A DNA stretch of 64,000 bases from Orychophragmus violaceus (Eukaryota; Streptophyta; Magnoliopsida; Brassicales; Brassicaceae), in the NCBI GenBank assembly GCA_030180135.1, contig CM058239.1, positions 69,013,823-69,077,822 on the forward strand. The letters are read 5' to 3'. The notes under the pieces are model-generated. The model made no database searches, was not told where the DNA came from, and was given only the letters and a program-made list of their open reading frames with translations. Positions 20,001-30,010 of this stretch are shown here, piece by piece (the first letter of the stretch is position 1; every line of letters starts with the position of its first letter). The translations under genes were made by a program, and so were the position numbers.

Positions 20001-21010
20001 AGCTCCACTTGTCCTTGCTTCAGCCTTCTACTGTTGCTGAGTGCCTGCATATTAGTACAAATATGAGCCCCACAACCAGTATCCATAACCCATGAGGTAT
20101 TATCAGAAGTAGTTGTATTAACTTCTATAACAAAAATACCTGTCGAAGAAGTCTCGAGAGTCTTCTTCTTCAATTCCTTTAGACCTTCTTGGAATTTCTT
20201 ACATTCTCTCCTCCAATGCCCTGGTTCTTTACAGAACCTGCATATGTCAGTTGGCCCAGCTTTGGACTTGGGCTTGGGCTTTGGCGTGTCCTTGTCCGCG
20301 ACTTGGACAGCCTTGGCCTTTCCCTTATCCTTAGCAGAGGATTTCTTAAACCCCTTGCCCTTTTGCACCATAAGCACATTGGGGTCCTTGGCGGTTTTCC
20401 TCAAGTTGGGCTCTGCAGTCTTGAGCATTCTGTGAAGCTCAGGCAATGTCTTACTCAAGCCATGCATGTTAAAGTTCAGAATGAACTGATCATAGCTTGC
20501 AGGTAATGACTGCAGAATGATGTCGCAGGCAAGTTCCTGGCTGATTGGGCAGTCGAGTTTCTGAAGATGATCGAGATAACCCATCATCTTCAAGACATGA
20601 GGACTCACTGCCGCATTCGCAGCCAACTTGCAGTCCAAGAGGTTCTTAACTGTTTGAAACCTCTCAGTCCTAGCCTGCTCCTGAAAAAGCGATTTCAGGC
20701 TTGCCATTATCTCAATTGGTGACAACACACTCTCGAACTGCATTTGCAGCTCACCAGTCATTGTCGCCAACATAAGGCAATACACATCATTTTCATCTGA
20801 CGAATGCTTTTCCCAAGCATTATGCAGAGTCCTGGCGGCATTGTTAGCAGGCCTCTCGGGGAGAGGATCACGAAGGACATAATCCTTCTTCTCCTGCTTG
20901 AGGACCAGCCTCAAGTTCCTTGACCACGTCAGGAAGTTCGTTCCAGTCAGCTTCTCCTTCTCGAGAACAGACCGGATTGAGAATGTGTTTTGTGTGCTTG
21001 TAGTAGTCAT
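17033..21010 (-). CDS. gag-pol: Copia-1 Gag-Pol polyprotein
   Basis: One open frame of 1325 codons runs from MTTTSTQNTF at 21010. An in-frame ATG 28 codons upstream is less likely, because Copia-2 aligns at MTTT. Numbering from that upstream ATG: Gag is about 29-280; a CCHC knuckle CRFCKEPGHWRREC is near 285-298; protease DTGCGAHIC starts near 338; the pre-integrase HCRLGHISEKR is near 473. The integrase core has HTDVCGP, RSDRGGEY and GVCERRNRT (acidic triad near 533, 597 and 633). Reverse transcriptase has MDVKTAFLNG near 941 and YVDD near 1027. RNase H has DASFQTDQDDFRSQSGY and TEAEYIAASEA. The order PR-IN-RT-RH defines Ty1/copia. No stop, frameshift or missing active-site residue is seen, so it is probably functional. 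Confidence 0.97.
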   Translation of the reverse strand: MTTTSTQNTFSIRSVLEKEKLTGTNFLTWSRNLRLVLKQEKKDYVLRDPLPERPANNAARTLHNAWEKHSSDENDVYCLMLATMTGELQMQFESVLSPIEIMASLKSLFQEQARTERFQTVKNLLDCKLAANAAVSPHVLKMMGYLDHLQKLDCPISQELACDIILQSLPASYDQFILNFNMHGLSKTLPELHRMLKTAEPNLRKTAKDPNVLMVQKGKGFKKSSAKDKGKAKAVQVADKDTPKPKPKSKAGPTDICRFCKEPGHWRRECKKFQEGLKELKKKTLETSSTGIFVIEVNTTTSDNTSWVMDTGCGAHICTNMQALSNSRRLKQGQVELRVGNGAKVPALAVGTYLLSLPSGLILELNNCYFVPAISRNIISISLLDLEGYDFSVKNKFCSFNRNNLFYGSAPLTNGLYILDQSAPVYNINTKRFKPNEENRTFLWHCRLGHISEKRIKRLHSNGLLGSFDFESCEKCESCLMGKMTRAPFNKPNERASDLLGLIHTDVCGPMSTNARGNYQYLITFTDDFSRYGYVYLMKHKSESFERFKEFQNEVQNQLGKSIKAFRSDRGGEYLSQEFSDHLRECGIVSQHTPPGTPQWNGVCERRNRTLLDIVRSMMSHTDLPISLWGYALLTAVFTLNRAPSKAVAKTPYELWTGEAPVLSYLRIWGCEAYVKRLISDKLTPKSDKCYFIGYPKETKAYYFYLRSENKIFVARDCNFLEREFLSKKDSGSKVLLEEIQDEQDTAQPNEEEQQEDLQEIVEPEPVVPEVRRSGRIRHEPERYQGFLVTDCHDLLIIDGDEPSNFNQAMMGPDSSKWRKATDSEMDSMSVNQVFSLVDLPAGVKAIECKWIFKKKIDVDGNVQIYKARLVAKGFRQVHGVDYDETYSPVAMMKSIRILLATAAFHDYEIWQMDVKTAFLNGILEEDVYMTQPDGYIDPKNAGKVCKLHKSIYGLKQASRSWNLRFDEAIKQFDFIRNEEEQCVYKKTSGSKIVFLILYVDDILLLGNDIPMLKSVKDWLGSCFSMKDMGEAAYVLGIRIYRDRSRRLIGLCQDSYIDKVLQRFSMKDSKKGFTPMVHGTTLSKKQSPTTAAELERMKNIPYASAIGSIMYAMICTRPDVAYALSMTSRYQSNPGENHWIAVKNILKYLRHTKDKFLVYGGSDVLKVSGFTDASFQTDQDDFRSQSGYIFCLNGGAISWRSSKQDTVADSTTEAEYIAASEASKEAVWIRKFIIELGVIPDAAEPLALFCDNNGAIAQAKEPRSHQKSKHVQRRFHLIRDIINRKEVKISRVQTDDNVADPLTKPLPRPKLEFLTEAVGIRDIEM

Positions 21011-22551
21011 AGCTGAAATATATAAGATAAAAAGGTTATTAGTTATTATGTTCAATATGATTGATCTCATATTATATTTAATATGATTAATCACGCATTA
21101 TATTCAATAACATAAGTTACCCTCAATAGAATATAATGATTCCAAGATCCACATATAACTAAGATTAAAGTGGGCCACTGGCCGTCACCAAACCTCAGCT
21201 TATATCGGTAAGCCCTATGTCGGCTAATTATATCCGTGATATAACTCTTGGTTGTGAATCTGGGCCCGAGTCCCAATCCACTCTGATGTCTCAAGGCCCG
21301 GGACTCCCGATGGCCTAGTCAAGAAAACCAGACTATACAGTCATGTAATCATTAATGTCTGGGACTCCCAATGACATTTATGAATCACAAACCGTCTTAT
21401 CCACGCAAAAGCATACACCCTCACACTGTAAGGCCATGAATACAATTGAATGGGCTTCGACAGCTGACATAGAATGGACAAGACATCCAACGCTTGATAT
21501 TATTTGAGGTTCGTAGGTTTATTTAAAAAATTCATTCCCAAAATAGAAGATTACTATTTCGGGAAACTTTCCATTTTTGGAAACCTACTATTTTTGGAAA
21601 CTTTCTAAAATTGGAAACTTTCTAAAAACGGAAACTTTCTAACTTTAGAAATTTCTTTAAAATCCAAAACCCGCAAATCCAGAAACTTCTAATTTAAGAA
21701 ACTTTCTAATTTCAAAATTTCGGAAACTTTAATTTAAAATCGACTTTATAATTTTATAAAATAAATTTTAAATTAATCTGAAGAAAGACTCAAATAATTG
21801 GCCCAATTGTTTTAACTTCTTGGCCCGAGGCCCAAGAATTGGTCCATGTCCAAGACATGACCCAATTGTCCAATTAAATGACATAACCGGTCTGGTTCAT
21901 TAAAATTGGTCTAACCAAATTTTAATTACTACGATGACCACAATTGTCAACCGGTTATTTACTAAACCGGATTTTCTCAATTTATTTGGTCCAACCAAAT
22001 CAAATTAGAAAATCCTGGTTTAGGCACAAAATCCAATTTTTCGACTTTGGATTTCTTATCCCGGTTTAACCAGACTTAATAAAATTATTAAATCTGTTTA
22101 TTAAACCGTGACGTTTATAATTTTAATAAAATCATTAAACCGAGCCTTAAACCAACCATATCGGTCGATGAACCAACCGCATCGATCGATCTATCAACCG
22201 CATCGGTCGATGCTCTAAGCATCAATCCTGCATCGATCGTGTATCGATCCTGTATCGATCGATGCTCTCACGCATGCACGGACGGTTATCAGGTTTGGCC
22301 GAGATATTCTCGGATTGTGTCGATCGATCCATGCGATCGTATCGATCGATCCATGCGATCACAGCCGATTCTCACTTTTGAAAAATCGCATTCCAAATCA
22401 ATATAGTTTGGTTTTTGCGATTTCAGATGTGTTTAGGTTTCAATTCCTTGTTGCTTAAGTGATTTCTCTTATCAGTAGTTGATTCAAAACACTTCTTAAA
22501 CAAGAAAACAATCCTAAATTTGAATCTAAACAAGAAAAACCAGAACCAATT
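21011..22551 (-). other. Copia-1 5' leader
   Basis: A long (1.5 kb) untranslated leader lies between the primer site and the start codon. At 21560-21730 it has a degenerate tandem series of GGAAACTTTCTAA-like units about 17 bp apart. At 22160-22370 there is a cluster of CGATCGATG palindromes (at least eight half-sites). CCGGTT/AACCGG phrases are frequent in between. Confidence 0.75.
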
Positions 22552-22563
22552 GCTCTGATACCA
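22552..22563 (-). other. Copia-1 primer binding site (tRNA-iMet)
   Basis: The plus strand reads GCTCTGATACCA, which is TGGTATCAGAGC on the element strand. This is the standard plant copia primer site complementary to initiator tRNA-Met, one base inside the 5' LTR. Confidence 0.96.
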
Positions 22564-22564
22564 C

Positions 22565-23242
22565 TGTAGGATTGTTTAGTTGATCCTGATTCAATTCTTA
22601 GATTCATACCAACCTAAACATGCAGATCTAGGTTCTTCTTGATTAGAAACAATGATTAGATCTCACCTTATACCTGTTAATTGCAGCGGAAGGAGATAGA
22701 ACAGGTCAGAGATCAGAGAGCCACCAAGGGATGGATCCTCCAAAGGTTCACACACGCACGCAAAGGAATCTGGCTGCTAGACCACGAGAGGGAGGCGTCG
22801 CAGGAGAGAGAGAGTTTGCGGCTGGGTTAGGGTTACTGAGGAAAACAGACTCGAGTTTTATTTATAAAACTCGTCCGGTTCCTCTTGGGCCATTTGGCCC
22901 AAATACCAAATAACTCGAAGGCGTTCGCGCACTGTGTCGATCGACACACCATGTGCATCGATCGACACACAGTGGCTAAACCCTTTTATTCTCTCTAAGT
23001 ACAGTAAATGCCTGGCACTTTTACCGTACTTCTGCTAAGCCGTTCCTACACATTTTCCTGTAAGCTTAGGCGTGTGACCCATATGGGATCATATAATAGA
23101 GGCAATAAGTCCAAGACTTATAGATCATGAGCGGACTCTAGCAAGCCATCATGACCCCCAGTATTATATGACTTATGTCTGATCATTGACATACTCTTAC
23201 TTTCTAGAGACAGTACCGAGATTACCGGACACAATTCCAACA
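22565..23242 (-). repeat. Copia-1 5' LTR
   Basis: The 678-bp partner of 15505-16182 with two visible differences. It contains the same palindrome pair at 22934-22970. Confidence 0.97.
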
Positions 23243-25135
23243 ACTTAAACCTGAGACAATAATCTAATTCTTTCACACCTAATCTTAATCCTAACAGTGT
23301 AAACCGAGATCTATGCATCCCCACAAAATATTAGCCTTACTATAACTAATAAATGAGAATACTAAAGGATAATACTACTATTAAACTAAACTAAAGGCCG
23401 TAGAAGGAGACTAAAGTTCCATATTCAACGAAACTACAAACAAACGAGCTATCATCCGAGCCGAAACCTGAACCAACACAAACCACCATCAAAAAGCCAT
23501 GCCAAAACCTGCCGGAAGACCACATAAGACAAAGAACATGGAAAACTCAAAACAAGCTGGGGATAAAGCCGAGAAATAAGAAGAAAATAGAGAACAATGT
23601 CCGGCGGCGGCAAGATCGCCGTCCGTCAGACCAGAAGATACCCACTTAGTCATTAAACTAATTATCTAAATTAAATTAGAATCAAGTTATATCTTCTGAA
23701 ATATTAAAAATAATATATTATTTTGTTAAAGAATGTAGGATGGGTTCAATGTAACATAACGAATATGATAATTATAACTCATTAAATAATAACATGTATT
23801 ATCATTAATTTAGATTTTGACATATATCAATATAAATCAATAGAAGTTTGCCTATTTTATCTTTAGAAGCCCATTCCACGAACCACGAGCCGAGCCAGCC
23901 AAACGGCGGCGGCACGCATGTGTGTGGTCCCTCATTTCTCTCTCCATAACCATTTAAACAAATGTATACCTATGTCCATATATATACTCCTCCAAAAGTT
24001 CTCCAACTTCCAATGTGAGACAAATTAACTTTCCACTTACATTTGGAGAGTGAAAAGGCTTGTAAACGCTCAGACAATTGAACTTAACAAAACACAGAGA
24101 GTAGTTAAACATAAAAATCAAACTCAATTGTTTGCTAACTATATGATTAACATCCTAACCATCAGACTCTAACTCATTAAACACTCATTAAAAACAAAAC
24201 AACCAACTTATCCAGGATGTGGAGACCATATCGAAACTGAAAGAGGAGTATAGTAGTCGTTTACAACCAGTAGAACCAAAAATAATTGTTCCAACACAAG
24301 CAAACCACAAGAAAATCATAAGCAAACCAACAATCAGAATCAAAAGAAATCCCGTTTCAAAATCAAATCAAAGAAGAAGCAAACTAGAAAGTTTAACAAA
24401 CACCCTAACATCATATATTACCTGTAGCTGTAGGCCTTGTTTCACTAGGGTTTCATGATTGAGAGATACAAAGAAGTGTTTGAGAGTGTTTCTGCAAAAG
24501 TTAGCAATGAAATTGAGAGCCTCAAATACGAGATTCAAAGAAGAGATATCAGTTTGAGATAGGTGGGCATAGAAGAGGATTTGGAGAGAGATTAGCGAGA
24601 TGATTCAAAGGAGATTTCAGAAAAGAGGAAGAACAAATAAAATCAGGTTTTGTCGTAATTAAGGATTTCTCAACACTTTATCGAAAATGATTGGGTTTAG
24701 GCGGGTAATTGAAATATTTTGAGCTATAAAATTGAGTTTTGGTCTCCCGGAATTTTTCTGGATGTTTTTGAATTTTCACCCACATATAGGCGTAACTTAC
24801 TCATTATATATATTTTTATTGACTCCAATTTTAAATTTATACTTATCTTTTTTTTTTGTCGGGATCTAATATACTTATCTATTATGAAAGATTTTGATAT
24901 ACTTCTCGGATTATAAAATTATAAATCACAAACAAATTAAAAAGTGTTTTGCAGGTTTTGAATCCCTAAAAATAAAAATAGTACACAGAAAATTTTAAGA
25001 AATAGTTTTGGGACTTGAATCAGAGATGAAACTTTAGATTTTGAGGATTTAAGGTTTCGTTTGGAGAACATACATAAAACATGACATTTTGGTAATGTCC
25101 CCGAAAAGCAATTGCATGGTGCTAAGGTACAGGAA

Positions 25136-25136
<1 letters not shown>
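23243..25136. other. Gene-poor flanking DNA
   Basis: A GC-richer stretch at 23580-23640 (GGCGGCGGCAAGATCGCCG) and another near 23890-23940 stand out, but neither opens a convincing frame. A 79-codon frame at 24219-24458 is Lys/Ser/Thr-rich without a domain. The stretch may contain an old non-LTR element or gene flank, but I see no diagnostic feature. Confidence 0.4.

Positions 25137-25181
<45 letters not shown>
25137..25181. repeat. (TA)n(TG)n compound microsatellite
   Basis: About 13 TA units pass directly into about 9 TG units. The tract makes a false reading frame of Tyr-Ile and Thr-His on the minus strand. Confidence 0.97.
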
Positions 25182-25537
25182 CGTTTTGATGTTTAACGTT
25201 ACAAGATATATATACAAATAGAAACCGTGAGATATATCCCATAAAGGATTATCATAGGACATTCTCTAACTAATGTAACATGATAATATATAATCCTACA
25301 CAATCTATTAAACATAGCATTTTTTGAATTATCTTAATCAAACATATATAGCGGGATGAAGTGGTTGGTGTGAAATATTATTATCGGTTTTATGATGGTA
25401 TGAAAAATTAAATTTTGATTTTGTGAATTTTCTACTTACCTAATTTACTGTTTGCATATATGTACTGTCATGCTAAGGAAATTTGATAATATCAGTTTTG
25501 ATGACATTTAATATTCTTCTTGTCTTCTTTTCTTTCG

Positions 25538-26148
25538 TTTAGGGTCTAGAGTTTAGAGTTTAGGGTTTAGGGTTTAGGGTTTATGGCATCTCTAACCCAC
25601 CCTCAAGTTACATCAACACATAAAAAATATTACATATCTTACATATGGTACCAAAATACTAGTATTCATCCGGTAAACCAGATCATGAACCTATAATTTC
25701 CTCAAAATATTGTCTATAAATATTCAGATCAAGTGGAGGTTGTTGTTGTTCTTGATTTCTATATGTGTATTTATGTGTGTTTTATTATTATATTTAATTT
25801 ATATTATCTTTTACTAAATAATATTGTAATATTGTGTGTTGTATAATATATTAAACATATGTTTTATATGTATTTGTGATGTTTTATAATTATTAGTAAA
25901 TTTTGTTAATATTAAAGACTATAATGCAAGTAAACCAAATTTTGAGGATTTTTTTGAGGATTTATGGTTAGAGCAACCCATCCTCAAATCCTCATTTTGA
26001 GTATTTGTTCCCATTAAAATGAGGTGTTGGGTTGGAGATGCCCTATTTAGGGTTAATGATTTAATGTTTGGGTTTAGAGTTTAGGGTTTAGGGTATAGGG
26101 TTTAGTGTTTAGTATTTAGGGTTTAAGGTTTAGTATTTAAGGTTTGTG
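25538..26148 (+). repeat. Interstitial telomere-like TTTAGGG tracts, split by a MITE
   Basis: TTTAGGG, the plant telomere unit, is repeated with GAGTTTAGAG-type variants at 25538-25584, and more degenerately at 26046-26148. The two tracts flank the MITE at 25585-26042 and were probably one array. Degeneracy and position rule out a real telomere. Confidence 0.8.
25585..26042. mobile_element. MITE-like element with GGCATCTC termini
   Basis: The ends are inverted: GGCATCTCTAACCCACCC at 25585-25602 and its near complement ending GTTGGGTTGGAGATGCC at 26042. The 458-bp AT-rich interior has no coding capacity. A second internal copy of the end motif (AGAGCAACCCATCCTC, about 25972) suggests nesting or a foldback. 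The flanks are telomere-like repeats, so the target-site duplication cannot be assigned with certainty. An hAT-type MITE is a guess from the end sequence. Confidence 0.6.
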
Positions 26149-26343
26149 GTAACTCCTAATCTGTTGGTCAAACTGTCTGATATGTGTTAAATAGTATAAT
26201 TAATAACCAAGTTTACGTTAATCTTGTTAATAATTTAGTGTTTAATATATTTGTGTATTTCACTGTTTTAAGTGTTAGCTTTCGGATGCAATAACGCTGA
26301 ACCGTTAAACAATATACTAGATAATTATGTTTACAGGAAAACA

Positions 26344-27110
26344 TTAGGAAAACATACATATACACGACATCACCGATTGGTAGAAGTTGTTTGATATCAT
26401 TTTGTAGAAGAAAGCGGTCTGCATAACACAAAAATATTTGTTGCAAATGTCACTTTCCATTGGAGGCCCAAAGCACCACATGTCGTATTTAGAATATCGG
26501 CAGATGCACACACGATCAATATCGTTTTCTTTACGTTTCGCTGTGAACCAATCATGAAGCGATCTTCCCCACACACCATGGTCGATACGAGATAGTATTA
26601 TTCGTAGTTGCATTGCATGTTCTCGAGTAAATTAATATCTACCGAAGAGTTCATCATCTATGTCTTCCCTGAAGGATTTGCGTATGATACCATACATATA
26701 CTTTCTTAAGATGCATCCATCTTTTGCAGCAGCCTTTATGCGTGCGAGTCTTTCATCTCTCTTGTTATCGAAGGAGAAATTGAGATTCCTTTGAGGAGGA
26801 TGGCTGATGTGTTGCCTGCGTCGTAACAGCTTTCATTGAATTTTCTCCAGTCAAAACCCGGATCCTACACATAATATTCCATCTCTATTAGATTAACAGA
26901 TTTGAAGAACTCGTGTGCTTCCGTCTTCTCCATCAAGGCTTTGCAAGCACTCTTCGAATGACAGAGATCTTTCATGTTCCGTTCGCAAACATGGGTGAGT
27001 ATCCACGTTATCACTTCATCAAGCAACGCTAGAAGGTTGAATGGGATGATTGCTTTCCATTTTCTTTTTACTGAACGGGTTTCGTAGTAAGGCTGGTTGT
27101 ATCATCTCCA
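26344..27110 (-). pseudogene. F-box protein pseudogene
   Basis: Starting near 27095, the minus strand reads an F-box-like block (FNLLALLDEVITWILTHVCE, then NMKDLCHSKSACKALMEKTE and FFKSVNL). After a probable intron ending TGTAG at about 26866 it continues GFDWRKFNESCYDAGNTSA. In a shifted frame it gives RDERLARIKAAAKDGCILRK and KYMYGI, and from 26613 it reads VWGRSLHDWFTAKR with Cys pairs (VCICRYS, CNKYFC). This order resembles plant F-box proteins with Sel1-like middle repeats and a Cys-containing C-terminus (At2g35280/At1g67623-like, from memory). At least one frameshift and stops break it. In a live gene the product would be a substrate adaptor of an SCF ubiquitin ligase. No promoter is evident. 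Confidence 0.5.
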
Positions 27111-28430
27111 TGGCCAGTACGCATAAGCCATAGGCATATTGTTGTAGTTTGGGTTAACGAAGCGGTTGACTTTTATTGGTTCTGAATCGGTGGCTTCAAG
27201 ATCTTAAGAATGAGTGTTAATTAATCCCTAATTTGATTGGACGAGTTTCTTCTTTTTTATAACCTTCCATAAAGACACGACCATTCATTTTTCCCACACA
27301 ATTAACTAATAATTTAATGAACCGAAAAATCCACTAAACTTTAATAACCTAGATTATTGTGTATATGACACTTCCCTAGATAATCAACTGTTCAATATTG
27401 TCATTTGCGTGTGTGTGCATAAAGGCGAATATATACCCTATATGTTAAGTAGTATAATTATAAACTTACTTTATGTCAAATCTTGTTAACATAGTCGTTG
27501 TTTACTAATGTCATAGTAAGGCTGATGTCAAAACTAGCAAAATATGTTTTGATCTTAATACTATACCGAATTTGGTGTTTTGATCTTAATCTTATACCAA
27601 ATTTGGTGTTTTGATCTTAATCTTATACCAACTTTGATGTTTTGATACCCTTATATATGTTTAACCAATTTTTAATATTTTATGTATTTTTATTTTTAAT
27701 TAGTTTGGTTATTAGAATTGTTTTTAAATAAATATTCTATATTAATTATTATTAAAATTTATTATAAAAATTAAAATGTTAATCATTAGAAAAATAAAAT
27801 TTTATTTATATTATTGCAGTTTAATCAATAGATAAAAATAATTTAAATATATTCTAAATTAAAAAGAAGAATAAGATATACATACTTTTTTGGTGTTCTG
27901 TGAACAATATAACACCAAATATGATACGACACTGTTCACAAAACACCAAAAATATAATTTTGCACTTCAATTTGCAGTTGCATTGGAGCAAACAAGACTG
28001 CATATATGGTGTTTTGCCGTTGCATTGGAGTTGCTCTAATTGGTGTTTGATATTGTTAGCTTTATGAAAATTATGTCATGAAAGATTTATTTACATTAAC
28101 CTTAACATCTTTAAATATCTAATTCATGAGTGACAAGTGTGAGAGCAAATGTCCAACATTAATTATTTATTTAATATGACAAGTGTAAACAATAGTTCAG
28201 GCCTAATTCATTAAGTGACACCAATAAATCATTATGTGTACGATATTTACATTAATCGAACAAAGTTAAGGAGGAATCTTATAAGGTCCGCTAATGCCCA
28301 AAATTTTAATGCTCCTAAATTATCATTAATCGTCAATACCTAACAATTATAAGCTCTCTCAAATTCAAAGAGTCTCTCAAATTCTTTTTGTCTTCCATTT
28401 ATTTCTCTTTTCGGAAAATCTATTGCAAAA
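27111..28430. other. AT-rich DNA, probable MITE debris
   Basis: No coding frame is visible. Apart from the 31-bp tandem repeat at 27547-27639, the block ends near 28045 with GCATTGGAGTTGCTCTAAT, a phrase typical of plant MITE or hAT-like termini (GAGCAACTCCAATGC in reverse). No matching left end was found. Confidence 0.4.
27547..27639 (+). repeat. Tandem repeat, three copies of 31 bp
   Basis: Three head-to-tail units begin TTTTGATCTTAAT and end TTTGGTG or TTTGATG at 27547-27577, 27578-27608 and 27609-27639. A partial fourth (TTTTGATAC) follows. Copies two and three are nearly identical. Confidence 0.9.
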
Positions 28431-28740
28431 AATGGCTCAAAGGTAATATCAATTCCTTTCGGAGATCAACAAGTCTAGGAACAAATGGAGATTGAGATAG
28501 AAGGTCCTTCGGTCTTGGATGTTTCAAGAGGTCTTCATAGGCAAAACCATCAAACTACTTTTGGTGGATGAACATGTTATCTTTATAGTATAATGATATT
28601 TTTCAAGTTTTATGTCTTGCATTGTTCTTACGCTGTATAAAGTTTTGTTCTTTACGATGTATAAAGTTTTATTCCTGCGCTGTAGATTTTTAAGTCTTGC
28701 ACTTGGTAACGATAGGGCCAAAAGAGAAAAGGAGAAATAT

Positions 28741-29575
28741 GGGGTGATTATGTTGGAATCTTCGAGTGGCTGCTAGAATCTGAGGGACATTGGGTTCAAT
28801 GAGATAATGTTCATATCCTTGGTAGGCCAATGTTAGGCCGCTTGACAAATAGTTTATTCTCTTTGTGTCAATCAGTTCGAGTATAATCTGGAGATTTCAT
28901 TCCTTAATGGACAACACTACTTAGACTTGAAGCCTATACATGGCGTTTCAAACGACACTATAACTATCACTTATCCAATCGGAATAATTTTTGTTTTAAG
29001 GTTATAAGTTTTATGTGACTTTATTGTTTTAATATAATTTGGTTATGGATTTGTTTGTTTTTTATAGATTTGATTGGTGTTGTTCTTGAAATCGATGGCT
29101 TCAGAAGAGATCTAATGGTTCCTACAAATGATCGGGAAACTTATTTCTGGAGGGGTCTTCAAGTAAAATTCCCAATTAGAGATTTGAAGTAAATATAACT
29201 TCCATTTATTTCATGTAGAATATTCTTAGAATGTCCGAAAGCTTATTTGTAGTAAATATTGGCAGAAACAAGTCATCGGATTGTGTGGTCAATGGCGATC
29301 TTGTTATTATGCTGGTGAGCGCATGAGTCAAAAGTCCGAATGAGATATTGTTCTGCTTATTCTAGTGCCTTAATATCGTCAAAAACAGTGGTGGTATGAT
29401 GAAATTTCAAATCTTTTGTAAATTTGTTTCAGTTACTGTAAAATGACAAACAATTAAAATTTCTTTTCGATTAGGGTTGGAGGCTATTCAACGAGTTTCT
29501 AAGATATACTTTGATGCGTATGAAGTTGAAGAGTTTTGTGATTTTGTCCAGGAGTATTTATCTAATACCTCATAA
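28741..29575 (+). pseudogene. Unidentified spliced plant gene remnant
   Basis: Four blocks read as exons in order: QFEYNLEISFLNGQHYLDLK (about 28874-28985), EIDGFRRDLMVPTNDRETYF plus WRGLQVKFPIRDL (about 29070-29190), YWQKQVIGLCGQWRSCYYAG with WWYDE (about 29263-29395), and LEAIQRVSKIYFDAYEVEEF then QEYLSNTS-stop (29474-29575). Intron-like AT-rich DNA with GT/AG-like borders lies between them. In-frame stops in the third block (after MSQKSE and after LILVP) show it is dead. I do not recognise the family and nothing marks it as transposon-derived, so it is probably a decayed host gene or a fragment moved by a transposon. Confidence 0.45.
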
Positions 29576-30010
29576 TAATATAGATATAGATGTTTATGTT
29601 TTTGGGATCTTATGCGTTATTGTTTTAATATTTTTTTTTCAAGTACCCTAAGCCTCCTCTATATTAAGAATTGTAGATGTGGTTTGTTGGATTTACGAAA
29701 TGAAGAACATACTTATGGTTTATGAGTTTAAATTAAATTTGTATTTATAACCCGCACTTTGTTTATGGTTTTCTTTAGTAATTTAGTGTTTTTAATCGTA
29801 TTGCATGATATCCAAAATTTGAAAAATAATGAATTATGACCATAGTATTTAAAAACATAAATAGTTTGGCAAAAATTTACTAATAATGATATAATTGGTA
29901 CTTATCATATTTTTTTAAAAAACAATTCAATGATATTAAAAATGAAAAGATTATGCCAATTATAAAAAAAAATATTTTGGACATTCCGTGCATTTGCGCG
30001 GCACCTAAAC
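29576..30010. other. AT-rich arm ending in a GC hairpin, Helitron-like
   Basis: The hairpin CCGTGCATTTGCGCGG at 29986-30001 is followed by CACCTAAACC. It and its AT-rich left arm match 14400-14540 beside CACTA-1. A conserved AT arm, terminal hairpin and CT-containing tail recall a Helitron 3' end. No 5' TC end or RepHel gene is seen. Confidence 0.3.

Larger units (their letters stand above)
15505..23242 (-). mobile_element. Copia-1, complete young Ty1/copia LTR retrotransposon
   Basis: The 7.7-kb element has identical-length 678-bp LTRs, a perfect 5-bp duplication ACTTA (15500-15504 and 23243-23247), a tRNA-iMet primer site, a polypurine tract and one unbroken gag-pol frame. Comparing the LTRs by eye gives two base differences in 678 bp (in the ACATGTCAG/ACAGGTCAG and GTTGGCG/GTTTGCG phrases), about 0.3 percent. 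That is roughly 0.2 million years at a usual plant rate (inference). All parts needed for autonomous movement are visible, so this is the best candidate for a recently active element in the window. Confidence 0.96.

Noticed and set aside
25538..25584. A true telomere
   Set aside because: The tract is short, degenerate and followed by tens of kilobases of other DNA.
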